Below are positions 7,787-14,503 of a stretch of DNA of 32,154 nucleotides, in pieces. This stretch comes from Fibrobacter succinogenes (GTDB lineage: Bacteria; Fibrobacterota; Fibrobacteria; Fibrobacterales; Fibrobacteraceae). The stretch's first letter is position 1. Each line of letters starts with the position of its first letter. Below the pieces are notes generated by a model. It was not told the DNA's origin, searched no databases, and worked only from the letters and a program-made list of their open reading frames with translations. The stretch is taken from positions 1 through 32,154 of the forward strand of contig CACWPM010000037.1 of the NCBI GenBank assembly GCA_902762795.1. Direction: 5' to 3'. The translations under genes and the position numbers were made by a program.

Positions 7787-8212
7787 ATGTTCCAAACCAC
7801 GACTTTCCGGAATTCAATGCAAAATTTTTTCAGCACACTTTATCAAGTTTTCGCCACCTCGCCCTGGTGGGTGCAAATCATCCTCGCATTTTCAATTGGC
7901 GTTTGCGCACTCTCGGTCTTGGCAATTCTAGTTTGCAGTCTCTATCTAACCCCAACATGCGGAATTCATCGCCCAAGCGTAATAAGACCTATCACTTTGC
8001 ACATTTGGCACGCAGGCATTACCGCACTCATCGCCATTTTCAAAGCACTCCACCTCCCCACAGACGGACTTGAACGAGGCAAACGAACTTACGAAGAAGA
8101 AATCCGCAAAGCCGAGGGATCCGAATACAGAAGCGACAAAGCCAAACCCAAAGAACCGCCGCCACCAAACAATCCCCTCGGCAAGCATTCCTACAAAGAC
8201 ATCGAAGAATAA
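7787..8212 (+). CDS. small membrane protein of unknown function
   Basis: This 141-residue protein has one strong membrane segment at about 28-52 (WWVQIILAFSIGVCALSVLA), perhaps continuing into a second weaker one near HAGITALIAIFKAL. The C-terminal tail is charged and Pro-rich, ending GKHSYKDIEE. No clear ribosome-binding site marks the start; the Met at 7817 (MQNFFSTLY) is an alternative that would put the membrane segment nearer the N-terminus. It follows the PD-(D/E)XK gene by 36 bp on the same strand and is probably co-transcribed with it. It ends at the terminator at 8217. No family is recognised, so a functional link to the nuclease rests on position alone. Confidence 0.65.
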   Translation: MFQTTTFRNSMQNFFSTLYQVFATSPWWVQIILAFSIGVCALSVLAILVCSLYLTPTCGIHRPSVIRPITLHIWHAGITALIAIFKALHLPTDGLERGKRTYEEEIRKAEGSEYRSDKAKPKEPPPPNNPLGKHSYKDIEE

Positions 8213-8216
8213 AAAA

Positions 8217-8240
8217 ACGCCCCGACTGGGGGCGTCACTT
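8217..8240. terminator. bidirectional terminator between convergent genes
   Basis: Stem ACGCCCC / GGGGCGT with a short GACTG loop lies between the stop at 8212 (+) and the stop at 8242 (-). A-rich sequence on the left gives the minus-strand transcript a T-run. Confidence 0.8.
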
Positions 8241-8241
8241 T

Positions 8242-8439
8242 CTAATCATCTTCACATTGCGACACAGCCACTTCGGAACAAGCGGCATCAGCAAGCCACG
8301 TACCTTCAGTTCGCCGCATGCACTCCTCATACATAGAACTTTGGCACGGGTCAGAATGCGAATAGCCGCATGAGCACATAACAAACAAAAGAAGACTTAC
8401 GAAAAGTCTTCTTACGATTATAAATAAATCAGCATCCAT
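8242..8439 (-). CDS. small cysteine-rich lipoprotein
   Basis: This is a 65-residue predicted lipoprotein. The N-terminus MDADLFIIVRRLFVSLLLFV leads into MCSCG, where the first or second Cys could be the lipidated residue. The mature peptide has further Cys residues spaced as C-x(6)-C-x(11-13)-C-x(6)-C, which suggests disulfides in the periplasm or on the surface. No family is recognised. The gene lies downstream of moxR on the same strand, across a GC-rich structured spacer (8440-8599). Its short length makes the coding call moderate; the signal sequence and lipobox favour it. Confidence 0.6.
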   Translation of the reverse strand: MDADLFIIVRRLFVSLLLFVMCSCGYSHSDPCQSSMYEECMRRTEGTWLADAACSEVAVSQCEDD

Positions 8440-8458
8440 AATCTAAACCTTTTCTGCA

Positions 8459-8558
8459 GTTGCACCTTCCTGGTGCACGGCCCGGCGGCTCGGCCATGGG
8501 CTTTCAAGCAAGCTCGATGGCCGCGGCTCTCGCTTCAACGACTCGTTAATACGAGTCG
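8459..8558 (-). repeat. GC-rich structured spacer with a degenerate copy of the 3'-UTR element
   Basis: GGCTCG (8487-8492), GCCATG, an inner AGC-AA-GCT turn, the 7-mer CGCGGCT (8522-8528) and CTCGCT (8529-8534) appear in the same order and nearly the same spacing as the elements at 15440, 29361 and 29483. The outer 6-bp stem is missing. Instead there are two independent hairpins: TGCACC/GGTGCA (8461-8477) and CGACTCGT-TAAT-ACGAGTCG (8539-8558). The region lies 3' of moxR in its sense direction. Confidence 0.5.
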
Positions 8559-8599
8559 CTCCAGCTCACGAACACGACCGCAACGTTCGCATCCGGCAA

Positions 8600-9583
8600 T
8601 TACGGCACCTCGACACTGTCCAAAATCTTCTGCACGACGGTTTCGGCAGTGACTTCTTCCGCTTCAGCTTCGTAGCTCAAAATCACACGGTGGCGCAGCA
8701 CTTCCATAGCGACAGCCTTCACGTCTTCCGGCGTCACGTAAGCGCGGCCCTGGATAAACGCATGAGCCTTCGAAGCCTGGGCAAGGCCGATAGAAGCACG
8801 CGGCGAAGCGCCTACTTCCACAAAGCCCACCAAGTCACTACGCTTGATGCTACCCGGATCGCGCGTCGCAAGCACGAGGTTCACGATGTATTCGCGCACG
8901 CGTTCGTCCACATAAACCTGCTTCACGAGCTCGCGAGCCTTCAAGATATCTTCCTTCGTCGCGACCGCATTCGGCTGGCGCAGCCCCGCACCCGAAACCG
9001 CATCGAGAATCTTCATTTCGTCAGCCTTGTTCGGGTAGCTCACCTTCACCTTCAACAGGAAACGGTCCACCTGAGCTTCCGGCAGCGGATACGTACCTTC
9101 CTGTTCAATCGGGTTCTGCGTGGCAAGCACCAAGAACGGTTCGTCGAGCTTGAACGTTTCATCGCCAATCGTGATGTGGCGTTCCTGCATGGCTTCGAGC
9201 AAGGCGCTCTGCACCTTCGACGGAGCACGGTTAATTTCATCAGCAAGCACAAGGTTCGTAAAGAGCGGACCCTTGCGCGTTTCGAACTTTGCTTCGCGAG
9301 CGTTATAAATCGTCGTACCGAGCAAGTCTGCCGGCAGCAAATCAGGAGTAAACTGGATGCGCTTGAAGTCGAGCGAAACAGCATCGGCAAAAGCCTTCAC
9401 CGCAGTCGTCTTGGCAAGGCCCGGAAGACCTTCCAAAAGCACGTGGCCATCAGCCAGAATACCCGTCAGAATGCTTTCGACCATCGCCTTCTGACCAATC
9501 ACCGTATCTTCAACTTCACGCAGCAAGTTCATGCAAAAAGAACTCTGCTGCTTCACCTTTTCCGAAAGTTCCTGAATATCCAT
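8600..9583 (-). CDS. moxR: MoxR-family AAA+ ATPase
   Basis: This 327-residue cytosolic AAA+ ATPase belongs to the MoxR group, whose members act as chaperones that mature or insert metal-dependent or von Willebrand A-domain proteins. Walker A is GLPGLAKTT (52-60) and Walker B LVLADEINRA (111-120). Sensor 1 is ATQNPIEQEGTYPLPEAQ (N157), with an arginine in VDRFLLK. The C-terminal lid domain contains ASPRASIGLAQASKA and ends VEVP. Length is typical for the family. Many moxR genes sit beside DUF58 and BatA/B/D genes; here none is adjacent, although a BatD-like gene lies about 6 kb away at 15511. The upstream 9584-9968 spacer is full of repeats, and a structured element follows the stop. Confidence 0.95.
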   Translation of the reverse strand: MDIQELSEKVKQQSSFCMNLLREVEDTVIGQKAMVESILTGILADGHVLLEGLPGLAKTTAVKAFADAVSLDFKRIQFTPDLLPADLLGTTIYNAREAKFETRKGPLFTNLVLADEINRAPSKVQSALLEAMQERHITIGDETFKLDEPFLVLATQNPIEQEGTYPLPEAQVDRFLLKVKVSYPNKADEMKILDAVSGAGLRQPNAVATKEDILKARELVKQVYVDERVREYIVNLVLATRDPGSIKRSDLVGFVEVGASPRASIGLAQASKAHAFIQGRAYVTPEDVKAVAMEVLRHRVILSYEAEAEEVTAETVVQKILDSVEVP

Positions 9584-9654
9584 TTATAGTCCTCTCTATG
9601 TATTTCTTCAAATTTTTATCACTTTCGTTTTTAACCATCTTCTTTCGCGAATAA

Positions 9655-9682
9655 GGCGAGAGACGAGAGACTAAAGACGAGA
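9655..9682. repeat. GAGAGACGAGAGAC short tandem repeat
   Basis: The spacer contains GAGAGACGAGAGACTAAAG and then ACGAGAGA. The same motif, in reverse complement (CTCTCGTCTCTCGTCTGTAG), occurs at about 15391-15410. Both are intergenic and degenerate. Confidence 0.6.
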
Positions 9683-9854
9683 GAATTTTTTCGTTCATTA
9701 AGATACTAAAATCTTTCAAAAAAAACAAATGATTCTAATTCACAATAGGCAGTAGGCGGTAGGAAGTGACAAATAAACGTCATCGTGAGGAATACCGCAA
9801 CGCAGCCATCCAAAATTTTTTATCAAGGGGGGGAAGCCTCCCCCTGATTGCAGC

Positions 9855-9906
9855 CTTGCCCTATTGTCATGCCCGCCACCGAGCGGGCACCTCCTTCTAG
9901 GGCAAG
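9855..9906. repeat. dispersed GTCATGCCCGCC hairpin repeat, copy 2, inside a 9-bp inverted repeat
   Basis: The 32-bp core at 9865-9896 matches the copy at 262-293 at 30 of 32 bases. Here it is enclosed by CTTGCCCTA (9855-9863) and TAGGGCAAG (9898-9906), a perfect 9-bp inverted repeat, so the whole 52-bp block can fold as one long hairpin. The enclosing arms are absent around copy 1. Confidence 0.8.
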
Positions 9907-9968
9907 TCTTCCATCACCCCTTCGCCTAAGGGGCTGTGCCCCCTAACACCCCCAAATGCAAAAAATGT

Positions 9969-10634
9969 TTATGTTGACGACTCTCCACTCATAAAAGCAT
10001 AATTTATCATAAAATAAAAACGATTTCGCGGTTCACCAATTTCACGCCCATAACGAAATTCAACGGAAAAGCCTTCATATGTCAAATAAGCACCTACACC
10101 AAACTCACCATATTCGTATGTAGAAGGAATACCCAAGCCACCACAATTTTCGTCAACAGTATAAGCATTTCTTGAAATATGCTCACTGGCACCAACCCTT
10201 AGATTATCGTAAATTGGAAACTCTTCTATCAACATCAAGCCACCAGAAAAAGGCATAGCATTTTTATCATGTCCTTTTTCTGCAGACCCTATACCAGCCC
10301 ATCCCTGCACTCCAATATATTGACTCCGTCCACCAAAAATAGTTCTCAAAGAGATATTTTCAAAAGAAAAACCAAATACACCATGGTCCAAACGAAATAA
10401 AAGGGATAAATCTAAATTTGCAGAACCCTCCTCATCAATATAATCTACATCAATATGAGAACGACCGCTATAAATATCCCCAGCTCTAGCACTACCACCA
10501 ACACCAAGGGCCACTCCAAATTTGTTTTCATTAATCTTCACATTCATGAACTGCGCAGCTGAAGGCGGATGACTTGAGCACCCCGCAAGCATCATCGCCA
10601 CAAGCAAAACAACAAAATAAGCCAACCGATTCAT
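9969..10634 (-). CDS. lipoprotein paralog 1 (SSHPPSAAQFMNV family), probable outer-membrane β-rich protein
   Basis: This 221-residue predicted lipoprotein has a signal ending MMLAGC (Cys at about 19). The mature protein starts SSHPPSAAQFMNV. It alternates short β-strand-like segments rich in Gly, Tyr and Phe. Near its end is FSVEFRYGREIGEPRNRFYFMINYAF, a long amphipathic pair of strands (described here, not listed as a motif database hit). It is clearly homologous to the products at 10668 and 14493. The final aromatic strand suggests a small β-barrel or surface sheet (inference). It follows paralog 2 on the same strand with only a 33-bp gap, which nevertheless contains its own promoter. Function is unknown; the family looks restricted and locally duplicated. 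Confidence 0.8.
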   Translation of the reverse strand: MNRLAYFVVLLVAMMLAGCSSHPPSAAQFMNVKINENKFGVALGVGGSARAGDIYSGRSHIDVDYIDEEGSANLDLSLLFRLDHGVFGFSFENISLRTIFGGRSQYIGVQGWAGIGSAEKGHDKNAMPFSGGLMLIEEFPIYDNLRVGASEHISRNAYTVDENCGGLGIPSTYEYGEFGVGAYLTYEGFSVEFRYGREIGEPRNRFYFMINYAFMSGESST

Positions 10635-10641
10635 TACGTAT

Positions 10642-10671
10642 AAAATACACTTTAATTTAAAAATTCATCAA
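10642..10671 (-). promoter_or_regulatory. promoter of lipoprotein paralog 1 in a 33-bp gap
   Basis: On the minus strand, -35 TTGATG (10666-10671) is 18 bases from -10 TATTTT (10642-10647). The ATG follows seven bases after the -10 box, so the mRNA would be leaderless or nearly so. The -35 box contains the TGA stop of the upstream paralog. Confidence 0.5.
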
Positions 10672-11327
10672 TGCGATTGCGCATCAAACATCACGCTAAA
10701 ATCAAGATAAAAGCGTTGGTTATCAGAACCAAGTTCATTCCCGTAACGGAATTCTAAAGAATAATCATCATAACTGATATACGCCCCTACACCGAGTTCC
10801 TTATAGAATTTCACATAATAATCCAAATTTATTGAGCAACATTCATCAAGCACCCCAGAATAAGAATTGTGTGCAAAAAATTGACTCACACCCACTTTAA
10901 ATTTCGAGGTAATAGGATACTGTTCAATCGTCATAATTCCAAATGGACGCTTCCAATTCGTTGAGCTATCATCGTTAAGAACAATAACATCGCCCCATCC
11001 CTGAACACCAAAATAATCACTAACAAAGCCCAGCATAAAACGGGGGAAAGGATGTTCTCCTAAACTAAAACCAAATGAAAAATGGTCGTTTCTAAAAAAG
11101 AGCGCCCCATCTAGTAAAAAACGAGGTTCCTTATATCGGTAAGCTTCCTGAGCACTTCTTTCTTCACGGTGAGAATTGTCATCGCCCCAAAAACCTCCAC
11201 CGCCAAAACCCATATAAATAGAATTCGGTTTTGCACTCATAAAACGAGCTGCCGACGGTGCATGAGAACTGCACCCCGCAAGCACAAAGGCAACAAACAA
11301 AACAAGCAAAGAAAATCTATTACACAT
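10668..11327 (-). CDS. lipoprotein paralog 2 (SSHAPSAARFMSA)
   Basis: This 219-residue predicted lipoprotein has the signal MCNRFSLLVLFVAFVLAGC. The mature protein begins SSHAPSAARFMSAK. Shared with paralogs 1 and 3 are the N-terminal SSHxPSAAxFM block, the central G-W-G strand (YFGVQGWGD), the EQYPI segment and the closing YSLEFRYGNELGSDNQRFY. It is the most divergent of the three, with a Cys-Cys pair (DECCS) in place of the DENCGG loop. The start ATG follows TATTTTATAATTA on the minus strand, again a -10-like element right at the start codon. The upstream DNA (about 11345-11402) resembles that of paralog 3, which indicates duplication of gene plus promoter. Function is unknown. Confidence 0.8.
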   Translation of the reverse strand: MCNRFSLLVLFVAFVLAGCSSHAPSAARFMSAKPNSIYMGFGGGGFWGDDNSHREERSAQEAYRYKEPRFLLDGALFFRNDHFSFGFSLGEHPFPRFMLGFVSDYFGVQGWGDVIVLNDDSSTNWKRPFGIMTIEQYPITSKFKVGVSQFFAHNSYSGVLDECCSINLDYYVKFYKELGVGAYISYDDYSLEFRYGNELGSDNQRFYLDFSVMFDAQSH

Positions 11328-11501
11328 TAATTATAAAATAGCTTATTCTGCAAAAATGCAAGAGCGCTTCGTCGCCGCAATTTTACCAGTCATCAGAATT
11401 TTTCACGTTTCTTATGAAAAAAAAATCGCTTTATGCGGCCTTATTTTTTCACAGTCAAGCCTTCATGAGCGTTATTTACCTGTTTTAACAGTATCATAAA
11501 A

Positions 11502-11515
11502 TTGTATATTGGGAG
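11502..11515 (+). promoter_or_regulatory. TTGTATATT box and GGGAG upstream of vanW
   Basis: TTGTATATT (11502-11510) is followed by GGGAGCCG and then the ATG at 11519. The -10-like hexamer ends only 8 bases from the start codon, so either the message is leaderless or the GGGAG is the binding site and the true promoter lies further up. Confidence 0.45.
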
Positions 11516-11518
11516 CCG

Positions 11519-12331
11519 ATGATTCACAAAGTCGACAAGCCCGTGCATCGCAGCAAAATTCGACGCATGTTGGGCAAGGAATTTTATATCGCCAAGCGTC
11601 GCCTCGCCTGGTTGTTTTCCCGAATACGATTTTCTAAAATTGACCGCTCCATAAATTTTTCAAACGTATGGATAGACCACAAATCCATTCTTCTGCGCAA
11701 GCTGAAAGATGTGGATATGCGTCTCCAGTACAACAAGATTACGAACCTGAAACTCGCGATTGCCAAGCTGGATGGTGTGATCATTAAACCCGGCGAGACA
11801 TTTTCCGTCTGGCGTCTGGTAGGCAGGCCCAGCAAATGGAAGGGCTACAAAGAAGGCATGATGATCCACAACGGAAAAGTAGGCTCGGGCGTGGGCGGCG
11901 GATTATGCCAGCTCGGGAATTTACTTTATTGGATGGCATTGCACACAGACCTCACCGTAAAAGAACGCTGGCGCCATAGTTTTGATGTTTTTCCCGATGC
12001 CGGGCGAACCATTCCTTTCGCCTGCGGGGCCACGCTGTCGTACAACTACATTGACCTTCAACTGCAAAACAACACGGATCACGCATTCCAAATAAAGCTA
12101 TGGATCGATGACGAGTATCTGAACGGGCGCATAACATCAGACGTTCCACTATTTTCAAAGTACGAAGTCTATGAAACCGACCACCGCTTTGAACTCCAGT
12201 GGTGGGGCGGCTATACACGGCACAATTGCATTTGGAAACGCGTTACTAACTTGTCTACCAGCGAAGAAACAACGGAATTGATTACCGAAAACAACGCCAT
12301 CATGATGTACAATCCGATGCTGGAACGGTAA
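11519..12331 (+). CDS. vanW: VanW-family protein
   Basis: This is a 270-residue protein with the VanW domain (about 85-215). It contains IIKPGETFSVWRLVGRPS, the hallmark GSGVGGGLCQLGNLLYW (123-138), and RHSFDVFPDAGRTIPFACGATLSYNYID. VanW proteins accompany some vancomycin-resistance clusters but are widespread in bacteria without them. Their biochemical role is not established, so no resistance should be inferred. The N-terminal 45 residues are basic and there is no clear signal peptide. It is convergent with the TfoX-type gene (stop at 12335, 3 bp apart) and no hairpin terminator is visible. The start at 11519 fits the GGGAG just upstream, although spacing is short. Confidence 0.9.
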   Translation: MIHKVDKPVHRSKIRRMLGKEFYIAKRRLAWLFSRIRFSKIDRSINFSNVWIDHKSILLRKLKDVDMRLQYNKITNLKLAIAKLDGVIIKPGETFSVWRLVGRPSKWKGYKEGMMIHNGKVGSGVGGGLCQLGNLLYWMALHTDLTVKERWRHSFDVFPDAGRTIPFACGATLSYNYIDLQLQNNTDHAFQIKLWIDDEYLNGRITSDVPLFSKYEVYETDHRFELQWWGGYTRHNCIWKRVTNLSTSEETTELITENNAIMMYNPMLER

Positions 12332-12334
12332 ACA

Positions 12335-12652
12335 CTATTTTTTCTTCGAGGCGGGCAGTTCCGGGAGCATGGTATCGAGCAAACGCATAAGCAAGCCTTT
12401 GTCTGCAATTTGTTCCGCAGTGACACGCAACATCGGTTTTGCGCCATCATATGGCAACTGCAATTTTGCATCCGGGAGCATAGCCTTTGCCGCGGCCACA
12501 GGCTTCACAAGCAAGCGGTCATCGTAAATTCCGCCAAAGATTTTTCCGTCAGCATAAAGGATATACTCGCCCATCATCTTGCGGGTGGTCACGCGCAGCT
12601 CACCCTTGAACTGCGCCAAGACGTAATCACGGAACTTTTCAGAACTCGGCAT
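12335..12652 (-). CDS. TfoX N-terminal-domain protein
   Basis: This 105-residue cytosolic protein consists of a single TfoX/Sxy N-terminal domain. The diagnostic block is TTRKMMGEYILYADGKIFGGIYDDRLLVKP (residues about 22-51), followed by DAKLQLPYDGAKPMLRV. In γ-proteobacteria TfoX promotes competence gene expression, but stand-alone N-domain proteins are common elsewhere and their function is unknown. The start lies 5 nt after the stop of the HEPN gene, with no separate ribosome-binding site. It is therefore likely translated by coupling, as the third gene of an MNT-HEPN-TfoX unit. It lacks the TfoX C-terminal domain. Confidence 0.85.
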   Translation of the reverse strand: MPSSEKFRDYVLAQFKGELRVTTRKMMGEYILYADGKIFGGIYDDRLLVKPVAAAKAMLPDAKLQLPYDGAKPMLRVTAEQIADKGLLMRLLDTMLPELPASKKK

Positions 12653-12657
12653 AAAAA

Positions 12658-13068
12658 CTACGAAGGATTTTCTTCCAATTCACGAATCTTTTCTTTCATC
12701 GTATTCGAAAATTTTTCAAATTCAGCAATATAAGATTCATAAATACGAGCAAGAACATTTTTAAAGGCTTTTTCATCATACACATGGGACGCAGAATTTC
12801 TATCACGAAGCATCGAGAGCCAGACTACTTCATCATCCAAAAAACTGAATTTAAAACCTGCTCTAAGAATTTCACGAGGAGACCCATTTTCAGCTTCGGC
12901 TATAGCATGAGCACGCATTACCTCTTGTAAAGTTTTCCACAGCAGTTTAAAGATTAAGCGAAACTGACTTATGACCCCGGTCCTATAAATTTCATCAGAC
13001 GAAGCCAATTCTCTATTAGAATTTTTTAGCACCCGAAAACTCTTTAAAAAATTATCAAACTTTTGCAT
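12658..13068 (-). CDS. HEPN-domain protein, HI0074-type nucleotidyltransferase partner (probable toxin)
   Basis: This 136-residue helical protein is of the nucleotidyltransferase substrate-binding (HI0074) type. I chose the Met at 13068 (MQKFDNFLKSF), which matches the usual start of the family; the frame is open to 13092. The core motif is NGSPREILRAGFK (from residue 61), and DRNSASHVYDE (from 89) contains R90-x4-H95, the HEPN RX4-6H ribonuclease-type motif. It overlaps the MNT gene by 14 bp (13055-13068), the typical tight coupling of these pairs. In studied HEPN/MNT pairs the HEPN protein is an RNase toxin that the MNT partner inactivates by adenylylation. Whether that applies here is inferred from motifs. 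Confidence 0.88.
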   Translation of the reverse strand: MQKFDNFLKSFRVLKNSNRELASSDEIYRTGVISQFRLIFKLLWKTLQEVMRAHAIAEAENGSPREILRAGFKFSFLDDEVVWLSMLRDRNSASHVYDEKAFKNVLARIYESYIAEFEKFSNTMKEKIRELEENPS

Positions 13069-13339
13069 AAAGAAGCTTTCCCTCCCTAGCAATAGATTCT
13101 CTTAACTTATCTGAGATAATTTCATCTAAATTAACAACATCAAAGGTCAAAAGAGTATCTGCTTGTTCTTCAAGAAGTTCTTCATAGCGATAAATGTCAA
13201 AACCCGAAACAGCAAGATCAACATCACTACGCTCACGATTCGTACCGCGAGCTCGAGAACCAAATAGAATAACCTTATTCAGAAAGCAATCCTTTGCAAA
13301 CTTTCGAATCTGATTCTGTATGTCTATAGATAGGTTCAT
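13055..13339 (-). CDS. MNT-type minimal nucleotidyltransferase (probable antitoxin)
   Basis: This 94-residue protein of the DNA polymerase β-like fold has the motif GSRARGTNRERSDVDLAV. G-S and D-x-D are the catalytic residues, with a third Asp in LLTFDVVNLDE. The Met at 13339 is preceded by GGTGA on the minus strand and is preferred over the Met at 13348. A good promoter lies upstream (13362-13390). It overlaps the HEPN gene downstream and forms a two-gene toxin-antitoxin-like unit, with the TfoX-N gene as a possible third member. By analogy with characterised pairs it would transfer AMP to the HEPN toxin. Confidence 0.9.
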   Translation of the reverse strand: MNLSIDIQNQIRKFAKDCFLNKVILFGSRARGTNRERSDVDLAVSGFDIYRYEELLEEQADTLLTFDVVNLDEIISDKLRESIAREGKLLYAKV

Positions 13340-13361
13340 ATTCACCATGCCATTTCTTTTT

Positions 13362-13390
13362 ATTATACATTAATTAAAAAGAATTCGCAA
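13362..13390 (-). promoter_or_regulatory. sigma70 promoter of the MNT-HEPN-TfoX unit
   Basis: On the minus strand, -35 TTGCGA (13385-13390) and -10 TATAAT (13362-13367) are separated by exactly 17 bases. The -10 is a perfect match to consensus and lies 22 bases upstream of the chosen start codon. Confidence 0.75.
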
Positions 13391-13444
13391 CTCTAGCAAG
13401 CGACCATTCTCGCAAAAAACAGCCATCCAATAGACTACGTTTCA

Positions 13445-14503
13445 TTATTTCTTTTTCAGCATTTTCGCACACGGCTTTTCGACAAATTCATGCAACGCAA
13501 TAGCCATAAGCGTACAAAGCGTCACCGACACCGCAATTTGCAGCACGTTATTTTGAATACCGCACGCAGCAAACAACCAATTTTCAATTTCAGTATTGAA
13601 TGTCTGCGCCAAGAAAAACGCATAACTCGCCGCGCTCGCATACCGCAGCACAGAAGACCCCTGTAACCGTGGAGACTTGAGACCCGCCAGCGTTAAAATC
13701 ATGCAAGCAAACAACGGAACAGCAATCCAGTCGTAAAGCATGTAATTGCCCACGAAAATATTCAGCCGCACGGCAATCGAAATCCCTGCAACTAAAAGCA
13801 AAACTTCAACAAGCAAGGCTTTCCACGTCGCAATCCATTTTGCGACGCTATCCGTCACCGGCAATGAGCACAACAGCACCCCGATAAAAAATTCAAGACC
13901 TCGGAAAAATGGATTGGAATAAATCGAGTCCGTCTTGAACGTGTGCACGACAAGCGGCGACCAGAACAAAACCGCAACACAAACGGCAAGAGCAATCCAC
14001 TTCGTGCGAGTCGTCATCATCTTCACCACTTCTTGCATCAGCGGAAACGCCAAGTACGCAAACAGCAAGCAAGAGATAAACCATGTTCCGCCATTATGGC
14101 TCACCGGGAACAATGTCGAAAATACACTCTGCAATCCCAAGACTTCAATCGGCAACAGCACCAGATTCTGGAACGATGATTCTTGCCCCAGCGTCACGAC
14201 GTACAACATAGCCACGACCAAGTACAAAGGAAAAATTCCAAAGACGCGTTTCAGGTAAAAGTTCTTGAGTGATGGAGCCTGCACAAGCGACTTGTCCTTG
14301 TACGTCAAGAACAGCACATAGCCCGAAAGCATAAAGAACGCCGTCATAAACACGGCACCCATCGAGACAAATCCCGTAAACGCTCCAAAATCATTTCCAT
14401 GGTGAATATTGCAATGGAACAGCAACACCATCACGGCTGCCACAACGCGAAACAAGTCGAGTCCTGCCACACGATGAGAAATTTTCTTTTCATCAATAAT
14501 CAT
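13445..14503 (-). CDS. acyltransferase family 3 membrane protein
   Basis: This is a multi-spanning inner-membrane O-acyltransferase (OafA/NolL type, 352 residues from the chosen start). Such proteins transfer acetyl or other acyl groups to surface sugars. The N-terminus RVAGLDLFRVVAAVMVLLFHC holds the conserved His (H30), followed by FFMLSGYVLF and about ten hydrophobic segments. The start MIIDEKK at 14503 is preferred because it leaves an 11-bp overlap with the upstream lipoprotein gene; the longer start at 14551 would overlap by 59 bp. It is probably co-transcribed with lipoprotein paralog 3 and translationally coupled to it. No glycosyltransferases are adjacent, so the acyl acceptor cannot be guessed. 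Confidence 0.85.
   Translation of the reverse strand: MIIDEKKISHRVAGLDLFRVVAAVMVLLFHCNIHHGNDFGAFTGFVSMGAVFMTAFFMLSGYVLFLTYKDKSLVQAPSLKNFYLKRVFGIFPLYLVVAMLYVVTLGQESSFQNLVLLPIEVLGLQSVFSTLFPVSHNGGTWFISCLLFAYLAFPLMQEVVKMMTTRTKWIALAVCVAVLFWSPLVVHTFKTDSIYSNPFFRGLEFFIGVLLCSLPVTDSVAKWIATWKALLVEVLLLVAGISIAVRLNIFVGNYMLYDWIAVPLFACMILTLAGLKSPRLQGSSVLRYASAASYAFFLAQTFNTEIENWLFAACGIQNNVLQIAVSVTLCTLMAIALHEFVEKPCAKMLKKK

Larger units (their letters stand above)
9584..9968. other. repeat-rich intergenic spacer between moxR and the first lipoprotein paralog
   Basis: There is no credible gene here. From left to right it holds the GAGACGAGAG run, a TAGGCAGTAGGCGG run (near 9749), a GTCATCGTGAGGAATACC-type repeat (9780-9813), a GGGGG-AAGC-CTCCCC hairpin (about 9826-9844), the second GTCATGCCCGCC hairpin (9865-9896) and a GGGGC-TGT-GCCCC hairpin (about 9929-9945). 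The spacer is a concentration of dispersed elements rather than a promoter region. Confidence 0.7.

Noticed and set aside
9516-9728. Minus-strand frame overlapping the moxR start
   Set aside because: It runs through the GAGACGAGAG repeats and the moxR coding sequence in another frame and has no protein-like features.
11519-12331. Vancomycin resistance
   Set aside because: Only vanW is present. No vanA/B ligase, vanH, vanX or two-component regulators are seen, and VanW-domain proteins are common without resistance.
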